Assembly (NCBI GenBank): GCA_049509515.1
Contig: JBEKZV010000007.1
Location: 1 to 64,000, forward strand
Origin: JBEKCP01 sp049509515
GTDB lineage: Bacteria; Planctomycetota; Planctomycetia; Pirellulales; Thermoguttaceae
Length of the DNA stretch: 64,000 nt
Direction of reading: 5' to 3'
The notes under the pieces were generated by a model, which made no database searches, was not told the DNA's origin, and worked only from the letters and a program-made list of their open reading frames with translations. The translations under genes were made by a program, and so were the position numbers. This document shows positions 1 to 8,013 of the stretch, one piece after another. How positions within the stretch are numbered: the stretch's first letter is position 1; the number at the start of each line of letters is the position of its first letter.

Positions 1-483
1 GACCGTCCCGGCGTCGAGGACCTGCTGCGGCGGCACGGCGTGAAGTCGGACCACGAAATCTCCTCCGCCCGCCGCTGGTCCATGGCGTGCGTGGCCCTGC
101 CCACCTGCTCGCTGGCCGTGACCGAAAGCGAGCGGGTGCTGCCCGGCGTGATCGACCAGTTGGAGGCCGAGATGCTGCGGCTGGGGTTGGCCGGCGAGAT
201 GATCGGCGTGCGGATGACCGGTTGCAGCGCCGGTTGCGTCCGGCCGTACACCGCCGAGATCGGTCTGGTCGGCCGCTCGATGGGCCGCTACGCGATCTAC
301 CTGGGCGGTCGGCGGCTGGGCGACCGCCTGGCGTTTCTCTATCGCGACGGCGTCGCCCTGGAGCGGCTGGTGGCCACGCTCGTGCCGGTGCTGGCCTACT
401 TCAAAGAGCACCGCGAGGCGGGGGAGACCTTCGGCGATTTCTGCTCCCGCAAGGGCTGCCAAGACTTGGCTCGCAACGAGTAG
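1..483 (+). CDS. Siroheme sulfite/nitrite reductase, C-terminal part (5' end outside window)
   Basis: C-terminal 160 residues of a sulfite reductase hemoprotein, which would reduce sulfite to sulfide for cysteine synthesis in the cytoplasm. The frame is open from base 1, so the start lies outside the window. The [4Fe-4S]-siroheme ligands are visible as C-x5-C (VALPT between the cysteines, fragment residues 30 and 36) and C-x3-C (TGCSAGC, residues 75 and 79). The spacing of 38 residues between the second and third cysteines equals that of E. coli CysI. TGCSAGCVRPY replaces the more usual TGCPNGC. The stop codon TAG is the TAG of the GTAG that opens a REP repeat at 480. Ferredoxin- versus NADPH-linked type, and sulfite versus nitrite as substrate, cannot be settled from this part. 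Confidence 0.88.
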   Translation, partial: DRPGVEDLLRRHGVKSDHEISSARRWSMACVALPTCSLAVTESERVLPGVIDQLEAEMLRLGLAGEMIGVRMTGCSAGCVRPYTAEIGLVGRSMGRYAIYLGGRRLGDRLAFLYRDGVALERLVATLVPVLAYFKEHREAGETFGDFCSRKGCQDLARNE

Positions 484-510
484 GGTGGGTCGAGCGCAGC
501 GAGCCCCACC
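480..510 (+). repeat. REP-like palindrome, copy 1 (GTAG family)
   Basis: Starts GTAGGGTGGGTCGAG and ends GAGCCCCACC, an imperfect palindrome (GTGGG at one foot, CCCAC at the other). The TAG in the opening GTAG is the stop codon of the sulfite reductase gene. Confidence 0.8.
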
Positions 511-567
511 AGAAGAAGCGATTCAAATTGCCTGACGCCGTGGCTCGCTGGAAGGAGCCCCAGGCGC

Positions 568-1062
568 CTACTGTTCCACCCGAAGGCCCTCTGGCGCCCT
601 TTGGTAAAACCCCTGAACCCGCCCCGCCACGACGCCTGTCGCCAGGCCCGGGTCCAGGCTGAAACTGAGCGGGAACACTTCATCTGGTGCCCGTCGAAGC
701 GCGGCGTAGAGCTCGCGCCGCTCCCCAGCCGGCACCCCGCGCATCCCTCCCCAAAAACCGAAGCGCCGGCCGCCCACAAAGACCTGCGGCTGCTGTATTC
801 CAAGGTCGCCCTCGTGAAAAGCTGGCGTGGCGAATCCCGGGTGCTGCGTCCCGTCGCGGAGCTCGATGACGGCGCGCACAAGCAGCGTCCCCTCGGTTGG
901 ATCGGCTGGTGGTGCCCCAGTCCACGGCCGGAACGTCTCTTCGTCAGTTTCCCCATACCACGGTTCGTCGCAATCCGCCGTGTGGCAGCCTATCCAGACG
1001 GGGTGCCGTTCAAAGTCCCCCTGGGAGAGGTCGCCGAATTGCTTCAGCTCCGGTTTCGCCAT
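568..1062 (-). CDS. Conserved-looking hypothetical protein, 164 aa
   Basis: A soluble 164-residue protein with no signal peptide or membrane segment. It starts MAKPELKQFGDLS and is rich in acidic and aromatic residues (HPVWIGCHTADCDEPWYG, residues 20-37; FGFWGGMRG near 101-109). I do not recognise a family. The composition is protein-like and the codon third positions are GC-rich, so I prefer it to the overlapping forward frames, which are arginine/proline-rich shadows. It stands alone between the sulfite reductase and the metF operon and is convergent with the former. Function unknown. Confidence 0.55.
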   Translation of the reverse strand: MAKPELKQFGDLSQGDFERHPVWIGCHTADCDEPWYGETDEETFRPWTGAPPADPTEGTLLVRAVIELRDGTQHPGFATPAFHEGDLGIQQPQVFVGGRRFGFWGGMRGVPAGERRELYAALRRAPDEVFPLSFSLDPGLATGVVAGRVQGFYQRAPEGLRVEQ

Positions 1063-1230
1063 AAACCCGCTACCCTACGTGGGCCCGGCCACACACTCGC
1101 GTCAGCCTGCGGCCCGGTTTCCATTACCAGCATGGTCCCCACAACGTGGCGCGCCGTCAATGGGGGAAGCGAGGCAGGCAGCGGACGACAATTTGTTGAC
1201 GGCCGCTCACCGAGAGCAATTCGGCGCGTC

Positions 1231-1263
1231 TTGGTGCGCCTCGCTGCGCTCGGCCCACCCTAC
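1231..1263 (-). repeat. REP-like palindrome, copy 2, inverted
   Basis: Minus-strand copy of the GTAG family, slightly diverged (GGTGGGCCGAGCG...). Its GTAG spans 1260-1263 and supplies the TAG stop codon of metF, as copy 1 does for the sulfite reductase. Confidence 0.75.
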
Positions 1264-2141
1264 TCCGCGGCCTTGAGGATGTCGGGCACGCGGGCTTCCT
1301 TGCCGATGGCCATGATGTGGACGCCGTCGCAGAGGTTCTCCTCGCGGAGCTGCCGGATCATCCGCCCGGCAATGCGGATGCCCACTTCGATCCCCTTGCC
1401 CTTTTCGGCCTGGGCCATCTCCTGGACGAGGGGCTCGGGCACGAAGATGCCGGGCACGTTCTTGTTCATGTACCGCGCCATGCCGGCCCCGGTCAAGAGG
1501 ACGATGCCGGCCATCACTTTCACGTCGTGCCGGCGGGCCCCTTGCATGAACCGACGGAAGCTCTCCAGGTCGTAGATCGCCTGGGTCTGGAAGAACCTGG
1601 CCCCCGCGGCGACTTTCTTGGCGAACTTCAGCATTTGCGGCTCGATGGGGTCGGCCTCGGGCGTGACCACGGCGCCGGCGAGGAAGTCGGTCGCCCCGGC
1701 CATGTCGTGCCCGGCGAGGTCTTTTCCCTGGTTCAAGAGTCCCACGGTTTGCAGGAGCTGCACGCTATCGAGGTCGAACACCGGCTTGGCCTGCGGATGA
1801 TCGCCCACGGAAACGTAGTCGCCGGTCAGGCAGAGGGCATTCTGGACGCCCAGCACCCAGGCCGAGAGCAACTCGGATTGCAGCGCCAGCCGGTTGCGGT
1901 CGCGGCAGGTGAGCTGCAGGATCGGCTCGCCGCCGTGATCGAGAATCAGCCGGCAGATCGCCAGCGAGCTGATCCGCATGACCGAGCTCTGGTTGTCGGT
2001 CACGTTCAGGGCGTCCACCTTGTCCTTCAAGAGGTCGATGTGCCGGACCAGTTCCGAGACGTCCGTGCCCTTGGGAGGGCCGATCTCGGCGGTGACCACG
2101 AACTTTTTCCGGGCGAAGGCCTCGCGGAGCGGGGCGACCAT
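1260..2141 (-). CDS. metF: Methylenetetrahydrofolate reductase, MetF
   Basis: Reduces 5,10-methylene-THF to 5-methyl-THF in the cytoplasm; FAD TIM-barrel family. 293 residues, near the usual length. Family signatures include TAEIGPPKGTD at the N-terminus, ALNVTDNQSSV, LQLTCRDRNR, LCLTGDY and FFQTQAIYD. I use ATG at 2141 because AAGGAG lies just upstream inside the end of metV; the frame is open further up but without a good site. It is the last gene of hdrC-hdrB-hdrA-mvhD-metV-metF, four bases after metV. Known MetFV-HdrABC-MvhD assemblies (acetogens such as Moorella) couple this reaction to other electron carriers, so it is probably not the stand-alone NADH enzyme. The stop codon lies in a REP repeat. 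Confidence 0.93.
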   Translation of the reverse strand: MVAPLREAFARKKFVVTAEIGPPKGTDVSELVRHIDLLKDKVDALNVTDNQSSVMRISSLAICRLILDHGGEPILQLTCRDRNRLALQSELLSAWVLGVQNALCLTGDYVSVGDHPQAKPVFDLDSVQLLQTVGLLNQGKDLAGHDMAGATDFLAGAVVTPEADPIEPQMLKFAKKVAAGARFFQTQAIYDLESFRRFMQGARRHDVKVMAGIVLLTGAGMARYMNKNVPGIFVPEPLVQEMAQAEKGKGIEVGIRIAGRMIRQLREENLCDGVHIMAIGKEARVPDILKAAE

Positions 2142-2145
2142 CGGG

Positions 2146-2829
2146 CTACTCCTTCTCCTCTTGCCGGGCCTGCTCGAAGGCGGCATGGGTGTACCGGCCG
2201 GGCTTGGTCATCGGGCTGTAGTCCTTGGGCGGCTGGATCTTGGTGAGCAAGTCCAGCCGGCCGAGCTTCTCCAGCCGGCGGTAGATGAGCGTCCAGGCGC
2301 AGTCCTTCTGGCCGTCGACCTCGCACTTGCCGTGATTGGTGCCGCCGCACGGCCCGTTCAGCAGGTTCTTGGCGCAGATGGTCATCGGGCAGATGCCGCC
2401 GGTCTGGTCGAGGATGCAGTCGGCGCAGGCCGTGCAGCGCTGCGACCACACCCCGGCTCCCTCCGCCACGCCGATGAAGCGGGTGTTCAGGGCGGGCAGC
2501 ACCAGCTTGTGGTCGTAGCGCTCCGCCAGGAACTGGGCCCCCGCCCCGCAGCCGGTCGAGAGCAGCACGTCGTACTGGTCCACGTGCTTGGCCAGCGGTT
2601 CCAGGTACTCCTTGTCGCACTGCCGGGTGACGGTGATCTCATCGACCACGCGCGGCTTGCCGGCGAGTTTGGCGCTCATCCGCAGTTGGGCGGCCAGGAT
2701 CTCGACTTCCTTTTCGCCGCCGGCCATGCACACGGCCACGCAGGTGCCGCAGCCCACCAGCAGGATTTTCTCCAGGCCGGCGAGCATGGCTTCGATTTGT
2801 TCCAGGGGTTTTCGTTCGGCGACGATCAT
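2146..2829 (-). CDS. metV: MetV, MTHFR C-terminal (zinc/Fe-S) domain protein
   Basis: 227-residue cysteine-rich partner of MetF (MTHFR_C family), which links MetF to the heterodisulfide-reductase-like module. Cysteine clusters are GCGTCVAVC (residues 26-34), STGCGAG and the C-terminal series RCTACADCILDQTGGICPM, NGPCGGTNHGKC and DCAW. The start ATG overlaps the mvhD stop in an ATGA arrangement, and metF begins four bases beyond its own stop, so the three genes are translationally coupled. Presence of MetV marks the MetF as the MetFV type. Confidence 0.9.
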   Translation of the reverse strand: MIVAERKPLEQIEAMLAGLEKILLVGCGTCVAVCMAGGEKEVEILAAQLRMSAKLAGKPRVVDEITVTRQCDKEYLEPLAKHVDQYDVLLSTGCGAGAQFLAERYDHKLVLPALNTRFIGVAEGAGVWSQRCTACADCILDQTGGICPMTICAKNLLNGPCGGTNHGKCEVDGQKDCAWTLIYRRLEKLGRLDLLTKIQPPKDYSPMTKPGRYTHAAFEQARQEEKE

Positions 2830-3398
2830 GCGGGGACTCCGGGGGCTGAATCCGTAGGGCCGCCCGTCGCGCGATCGGCGTCGCGCACCAGGCGGCCAAG
2901 GCTGGCGGGCGGCAGCGGCGGATGGGCGTCCGCCTCGCGGGGCAGTTTTCCACCCGCCGGCTGCCGCGCGGCGCTGCGGAGCGGGTTTGGGCCCAATTGT
3001 TTGGCGCGGGCCGCCATCTCGTTGGCCCGCTGGGCGAACAGCGGCCCGGCGGAGGCCGGCACGTGAAAGAACTCCAGCCGCTCCGGCTCCACTCCGACCT
3101 CCGCCAGGAGCCGCTTGGCGTGGGCCACGGTGCGGATCGCCTGGTGGTTGCCTTCCAGGAAATGGCAGTCGCCCGAGGCGCAGCCGGCCACGTACACGGC
3201 GTCGGCCCCGTTCTCGAAGGCCCGCAGCAGCAACACCGCGTCGATCTTCCCGGTGCAGAGCATCTTCACGATCCGCACGCCGGGCGCATACTCCAGCCGC
3301 ATCGAGCCGGCCAGGTCGCCGGCCGTGTAGGCGCAGTAGGTGCAGCAGAAGGCGATCACCTTGGGCTCGAAGTCGTGGGGGGAAACGGGCTGGCTCAT
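2826..3398 (-). CDS. mvhD: MvhD-like hydrogenase iron-sulfur subunit, 190 aa
   Basis: Small [2Fe-2S] electron-transfer protein that passes electrons between a donor module and HdrA. The family cysteines are visible in FCCTYCAYTAGD (residues 17-28), KMLCTGKID and GCASGDCHF. The core ends near residue 140; the last 45 residues are a proline/arginine-rich tail without family signal. ATG at 3398 overlaps the hdrA stop (ATGA), and its own stop overlaps metV's start in the same way. No hydrogenase large subunit is in the window, so here it probably relays electrons between HdrA and MetV/MetF rather than serving a hydrogenase. Confidence 0.88.
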   Translation of the reverse strand: MSQPVSPHDFEPKVIAFCCTYCAYTAGDLAGSMRLEYAPGVRIVKMLCTGKIDAVLLLRAFENGADAVYVAGCASGDCHFLEGNHQAIRTVAHAKRLLAEVGVEPERLEFFHVPASAGPLFAQRANEMAARAKQLGPNPLRSAARQPAGGKLPREADAHPPLPPASLGRLVRDADRATGGPTDSAPGVPA

Positions 3399-6300
3399 GG
3401 CTCTCCTGCGGTTTCGGCAGCCCGGGATGCGGCGGCCTCGAAACTCGGCTCGCCGAAGAGCGCGTCGATCTTGGAAATCAGTTGCTCGTCGCGGTAGTGG
3501 CAGGTGCCGATGGCCTTGCGCGGGCAGGCCGAGGCGCACAGCCCGCAGCCCTGGCAGCTCGCCGGCTCGATGTACGCCACGCCTTCCTCGTTGATTTGCG
3601 GCACATCGTAGGGGCAGAGGCGGACGCAGGTCAGGCAGCCGGCGCAGCGCCGCGGGTCCACCTGGGAAACGATCCCCGAGCGGTCGAGGAACGCCTTCGA
3701 GAGGATGGTGGCCGCCCGCGCCGCGGCCCCCTTGGCCTGACTGATGGATTCGGCCATCGACTTCGGGGCGTGGGCCAGGCCGGCCAGGAAGATGCCCTCG
3801 GTGGCGAAATCCAGGGGGCGGAGCTTCATGTGGGCTTCCAGGAAGAAGCCGTCGGCCGTCAGCGGCACCTTCAGGGCCTGCGACACCGCAGCGGTTTCCG
3901 GATGGGCCCGGATCGCCGCGGAAAGCACCAGCACATCGGGCCGCAGGGCGATGGGGCGCCCCAGGGCGTCGTCGAGGACCTGCACCCGCAGTCCGCCCTC
4001 GGGAAAAGGGGGACAGTCCCCATTTGCCGGAACGGCCCGCGACCCGCCTTCGGCCGGTGCCCGGCTTTGCACAAATGGGGACTGTCCCCTTTTTCCCTCT
4101 AGAATCACTTCGGGCGGGTGCTCCGGCTCGAAGCGGACGAAGATCACGCCCGCTTCCCGCGCCCGCTGATAGTAGAGCTCGTCGAAGCCGTAGGTCCGCA
4201 TGTCGCGGAAGAGCACGAACACGCGGACGGCGGGGTTGGCCTCTTTGAGGGCCAGGGCATTCTTCACCGCCTCCTGGCAGCAGACCCGCGAGCAGTAGGG
4301 GTGCTCCGCGCTCCGCGAGCCCACGCACTGGATCATCACCACTTCCCGCAGACGGGCGGCGAATTCCGGGCGGCGGAGCTTGTCTTCCAGCTCGAGTTGG
4401 GTGAGGATTGCGTCACTTTCGCCGTAATGGTATTCGGAGGGCCGGTAGGGGATGCCGCCGGTGGCCACGACGACCGCCCCGCCACCCAGCTCGATCGCGT
4501 GCCCGTCCTGGCGGATGGTGGCGCGGAACTTGCCCACGTGGCCGGCGAACTCCTCCAGGGCCGCGCCCGAGTACAGCCGCACGCGGGGATGCTCGCGGAC
4601 GTTGCGGATCAGCTCGGCCAGGTGCGCCTGGACGTCGGCGCCTTCCAGCGTGCGGTGGAGTTGCCGGGCGATGCCGCCCAGCTCGGCTTCGCGCTCGACC
4701 AGCGCGGTCTCGAACCCTTGCTCGGCCAGGCTCAAGGCGGCGGTCATGCCGGCCAGCCCGCCCCCGAGCACGATCGCCCGCTGGTCCACGGCCACGCGAA
4801 TGTCCGCCAACGGGCCGAGCGTGGCGGCGCGGGCCACGGCCATCCGCACCAGGTCCTCGGCCTTGAACGTGGCGGCCCGCGGGCGGTTGAAATGGACCCA
4901 CGAGCACTGGTCGCGGATGTTGGCCATCTCGAACAAGTGCCGGTTCAGCCCCGCCTCGCGGAGCGTCTCCTGGAACAGCGACTCGTGAGTGCGCGGCGTG
5001 CAGCTCGCCACCACCACGCGGTTGAGGTTGTGCTCGCGGATCGTGTCGGTGATCTTCCGCTGCGTGTCGGCCGAGCAGGTGTACAGGTTCTCCTCGGCAT
5101 GGACGACGTGCGGCAGCGTGCGGGCATACTCGATGACCTCGGAAACGCCCACCACCCGCGCGATGTTCGTGCCGCAGCGGCAGACGAAGACGCCGATCCG
5201 CGGCTCTTCCCCGGTGACGTCGCGCTCCGGCGGGTAGGTCTTGTCGCGGATGCGGGTCCCGCGGACCCCGCAGAGCTGCTCGGCGGCCATCGCGGCGGCG
5301 GCGCTGGCGGTCATCACCGTTTCCGGGATGTCCCGGGGCGCGGCGAACGTCCCGGCCACGAAGATCCCCTCCCGGCTGCTGCGGTTGAGCTGGAGGGCCT
5401 CCGTCCGGCAGAAGCCGAAGCGATCGAGCTCGACGCCCAGCGTTTCGGCCGTTTCCGCGGCGCTGGCCGAGGGGCGGAGCCCCACGCTCAGCACCACCAG
5501 GTCGAACTCTTCCTGGCACACCTCGCCGCTCTCGCCGACGTGGCTCAAGACGAGGTTGTGGGTTTGCTGCCGCTCTTTGACCCCGGAGATCAGCCCGCGG
5601 CGGAAGCGCACGCCGTAATGCGATTTGGCGTTCTCGTAATACGCCTCGAAGCCCTTGCCGAAGGCGCGGACGTCGTTGTAGAAGATCGTGGCTTCCAGGC
5701 CGGGCACGTGGTCCACGGCCATGACGGCTTCTTTGATGGCATACATGCAGCACACGCCGCTGCAATAGTCGTTGCCGCTCTGCACGTCGCGCGAGCCCAC
5801 GCACTGGATCCAAGCGATCCGTTTGGGCTCGGCCTGGTCCGAGGGCCGGCGGACGTGCCCCTGGTACGGGCCCGACGCGCTGAGGATCCGCTCGAACTCC
5901 AGGCTGGTGACGACGTTCTTCGCGACGCCGTAGGCGTACTCGCCGCGGACGGCCGGGTCGTAGGGGTCGAAGCCGGGCGCCAGCACGATCGCCCCCACGC
6001 CGACCGCGACTTCCTCAGTCCGCATGTCGTGGCAGATCGCCCCCGCGCTGCACGCCGCGACGCACTGCATGCACTCGCTGCACAGGCCGCAGGCGAGGCA
6101 GCGGCGGGCCTCGGCCACGGCGGCCTGCTCGTCCAGGGTCTGCTCGATCTCCGCGTAGCCGGCCCGCTCGGGCACCGGCAGGCGCGGCGGCACGGCCCGC
6201 GGGACCAGGGGAAACCACCGCTCGGGCGCCTGGGCCGCCGTCGGCTGAGGCTGCTGCCGCCCGGCCGCCAGGTCCACCCCGCGCAAGTAGCGATCGATCG

Positions 6301-7996
6301 ACTCGGCCGCCTCGTGCCCCTGTGCCACGGCTTCGATCACCGAGGCCGGGCCACTGACCATGTCCCCGGCGGCGAAGATCCAATCCAGGCGCGTCTGGAG
6401 CGTCAGCTTGTCGGCCTGAATGAAGCGTTTCGTGGGGTCCCAAAGGGGATCGTCCGGGCCCAGGAAGGCAAAGTCCGAGCGCTGCCCGATGGAGATGATC
6501 ACCCAGTCCGCCTGGGTCTCGGACAGTTCGTGATCGAACTGCGGTGCGAAGCGGTGCTGGTCGTCGAAAACCCGCGTGCAGCGCTGCAATTCCACGCCGG
6601 CCACCTTGCCGCCGCGGCCCAGGAGTTCCTTGGGCCCCCACCCGGGGTTGAGCGAGACGGCTTCTTCCAGGGCGTCGTGGATTTCCCACTCGTGGGCCGG
6701 CATCTCTTCGCGGCCTTCCAGGGACACGATCTCGACCCGCTCGGCGCCTTGCCGCCGCGCGGTCATCGCCACGTCGATGGCCACGTTGCCGCCGCCGATG
6801 ACCACCACTTTGCCGTGCAGCCGGGGGCCGCGGCCCAGCTTCACCTCGCGGAGGAAATCCAGCCCCAGCAGCACGCCGTCCAGTTGCGTGCCTTTCATCG
6901 GCGACCCGTCGGTGCTCCGCGCCAGGGGGGCGGGCCGGGTGCAGCCGATGGCCAAGAGCCCAGCCTGGAATCCCTGCGCCTTCAGATCATCGAGGGTGAA
7001 GTCGCGGCCCAGGGCCTTGCCCGTCCGCACCTCGAAGCCCGCAGCGAGAATGTCGTCGATGTCGCGCTGGAGCATCGCTTCCGGCAGCCGGTAGCCGGGG
7101 ATGCCCAGCAGCATGGTGCCGCCAAGCCGCTCGTGGGCCTCCCAGAGCGTGACCGGGTAGCCGCGAAGGCTGAGGTCCTGGGCGGCCGTGAGTCCGGCGG
7201 GCCCGCCGCCGACCACCGCCACCCGCGGCTTGGCCGGATCGGTCTGGCCCACGGCCGGCGGGGCCGCGGTCTGGCCGGCGGTCCGCGCCCGGGCAACCCA
7301 GTCGGCGGCGAACCGTTTCAGGTGGTTGATCGCCACCGGCTCGTCGAGGTCCTTGCGATTGCACTGGCCCTCGCACGGATGGTGGCAGATGCGGCCGCAG
7401 GCGGCGGGAAACGGGTTGCGCTGCCGCACCAGCTCGTAGGCCTCGGCGAAGCGGCCGTCGCCGACCAGGGCCACGTAGCCCTGGCAGTTCACGTGCGCCG
7501 GGCAGGTCAATACGCACGGCGGCCGGTCGGCCTTGCTGATCGCCACGGCGCCCGGCACCGCCTGCGGATAGCGCTTGAAGATCGCTTTCCGCGGCATGGT
7601 GCCCTGGTCGAACTCGCTGGGCAGCCGGACGGGGCATTTGTCCAGGCAGTCGCCGCAGGAGTTGCACTTGTCCAAGAGCACGAACCGGGGGCGCTTGCGG
7701 ACCTTGACGCGGAAGTCGCCCGCCTCCCCCTCCAACCCCACCACGTCGGAATTCGTCAGAATGTCGATGTTCAGGTGCTTGCTCACCTCGATCAGCTTCG
7801 GTGAGATCGTACACATCGAGCAGTCGTTGGTGGGAAAGGTCTTGTCCAATTGGGCCATCCGCCCGCCGATGGCCGTGGACTGCTCGACCAGCGTGACGTG
7901 GAAGCCGGCGTTGGCCAGATCCAGCGCGGCCTGCATCCCGCCGATGCCGCCGCCGACGACCATCACCGCGCCCACCTGTTTCTGCTGGTCAGCCAT
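3395..7996 (-). CDS. hdrA: Giant HdrA with embedded GltD/NfnB-type NAD(P)H module, 1533 aa
   Basis: FAD/iron-sulfur core of a heterodisulfide-reductase-like bifurcating complex. In order: HdrA start with dinucleotide motif VVGGGIGGMQAA (residues 13-24), TNDCSMC (57-62) and a ferredoxin-like CNSCGDCLDKC (111-121); an inserted GltD/glutamate-synthase-beta-like unit (about 160-632) with its own cysteine region (C161-C212), FAD motif VVGGGPAGLTAA (261-272), NAD(P) motif VVIGGGNVAID (398-408) and FAAGDMVSG; then a return to HdrA sequence with CLACGLCSECMQC, IQCVGSRD and CSGVCCMYAI; a second HdrA half starting GVFVCRCGTNIA and repeating IQCVGSR and CSRVCCQEA; and a C-terminal double ferredoxin (CAGCLTCVRLC, CQGCGLCASAC). 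Residues about 1300-1332 come from a palindromic DNA insert. Ordinary HdrA is much shorter. The GltD unit suggests NAD(P)H as electron partner. Confidence 0.9.
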   Translation of the reverse strand: MADQQKQVGAVMVVGGGIGGMQAALDLANAGFHVTLVEQSTAIGGRMAQLDKTFPTNDCSMCTISPKLIEVSKHLNIDILTNSDVVGLEGEAGDFRVKVRKRPRFVLLDKCNSCGDCLDKCPVRLPSEFDQGTMPRKAIFKRYPQAVPGAVAISKADRPPCVLTCPAHVNCQGYVALVGDGRFAEAYELVRQRNPFPAACGRICHHPCEGQCNRKDLDEPVAINHLKRFAADWVARARTAGQTAAPPAVGQTDPAKPRVAVVGGGPAGLTAAQDLSLRGYPVTLWEAHERLGGTMLLGIPGYRLPEAMLQRDIDDILAAGFEVRTGKALGRDFTLDDLKAQGFQAGLLAIGCTRPAPLARSTDGSPMKGTQLDGVLLGLDFLREVKLGRGPRLHGKVVVIGGGNVAIDVAMTARRQGAERVEIVSLEGREEMPAHEWEIHDALEEAVSLNPGWGPKELLGRGGKVAGVELQRCTRVFDDQHRFAPQFDHELSETQADWVIISIGQRSDFAFLGPDDPLWDPTKRFIQADKLTLQTRLDWIFAAGDMVSGPASVIEAVAQGHEAAESIDRYLRGVDLAAGRQQPQPTAAQAPERWFPLVPRAVPPRLPVPERAGYAEIEQTLDEQAAVAEARRCLACGLCSECMQCVAACSAGAICHDMRTEEVAVGVGAIVLAPGFDPYDPAVRGEYAYGVAKNVVTSLEFERILSASGPYQGHVRRPSDQAEPKRIAWIQCVGSRDVQSGNDYCSGVCCMYAIKEAVMAVDHVPGLEATIFYNDVRAFGKGFEAYYENAKSHYGVRFRRGLISGVKERQQTHNLVLSHVGESGEVCQEEFDLVVLSVGLRPSASAAETAETLGVELDRFGFCRTEALQLNRSSREGIFVAGTFAAPRDIPETVMTASAAAAMAAEQLCGVRGTRIRDKTYPPERDVTGEEPRIGVFVCRCGTNIARVVGVSEVIEYARTLPHVVHAEENLYTCSADTQRKITDTIREHNLNRVVVASCTPRTHESLFQETLREAGLNRHLFEMANIRDQCSWVHFNRPRAATFKAEDLVRMAVARAATLGPLADIRVAVDQRAIVLGGGLAGMTAALSLAEQGFETALVEREAELGGIARQLHRTLEGADVQAHLAELIRNVREHPRVRLYSGAALEEFAGHVGKFRATIRQDGHAIELGGGAVVVATGGIPYRPSEYHYGESDAILTQLELEDKLRRPEFAARLREVVMIQCVGSRSAEHPYCSRVCCQEAVKNALALKEANPAVRVFVLFRDMRTYGFDELYYQRAREAGVIFVRFEPEHPPEVILEGKRGQSPFVQSRAPAEGGSRAVPANGDCPPFPEGGLRVQVLDDALGRPIALRPDVLVLSAAIRAHPETAAVSQALKVPLTADGFFLEAHMKLRPLDFATEGIFLAGLAHAPKSMAESISQAKGAAARAATILSKAFLDRSGIVSQVDPRRCAGCLTCVRLCPYDVPQINEEGVAYIEPASCQGCGLCASACPRKAIGTCHYRDEQLISKIDALFGEPSFEAAASRAAETAGEP
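4001..4097. mobile_element. 97-bp MITE-like palindromic insert inside hdrA
   Basis: Terminal inverted repeats of 26 bp (4001-4026 and 4072-4097) match at 25 positions. Each contains the near-palindrome GGGGACAGTCCCC followed by ATTTG. The 45-bp centre is GC-rich. The insert keeps the hdrA frame and adds about 32 residues (GKRGQSPFVQSR..., rich in G, P, R and S) between two conserved HdrA strands. No transposase is encoded. Confidence 0.75.
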
Positions 7997-8013
7997 GGTT
8001 GCTCAAGTACGGG

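Noticed and set aside
2826..3398. Evidence for a hydrogenase in the operon
   Set aside because: MvhD occurs without hydrogenase subunits in many Hdr operons; no large subunit or nickel motif is seen here.
4118..7804. A 1228-codon open frame on the plus strand opposite hdrA
   Set aside because: It mirrors the hdrA codons, is rich in H, A, R, G and D, and shows no motif. GC-rich genes commonly leave their antisense frame open.
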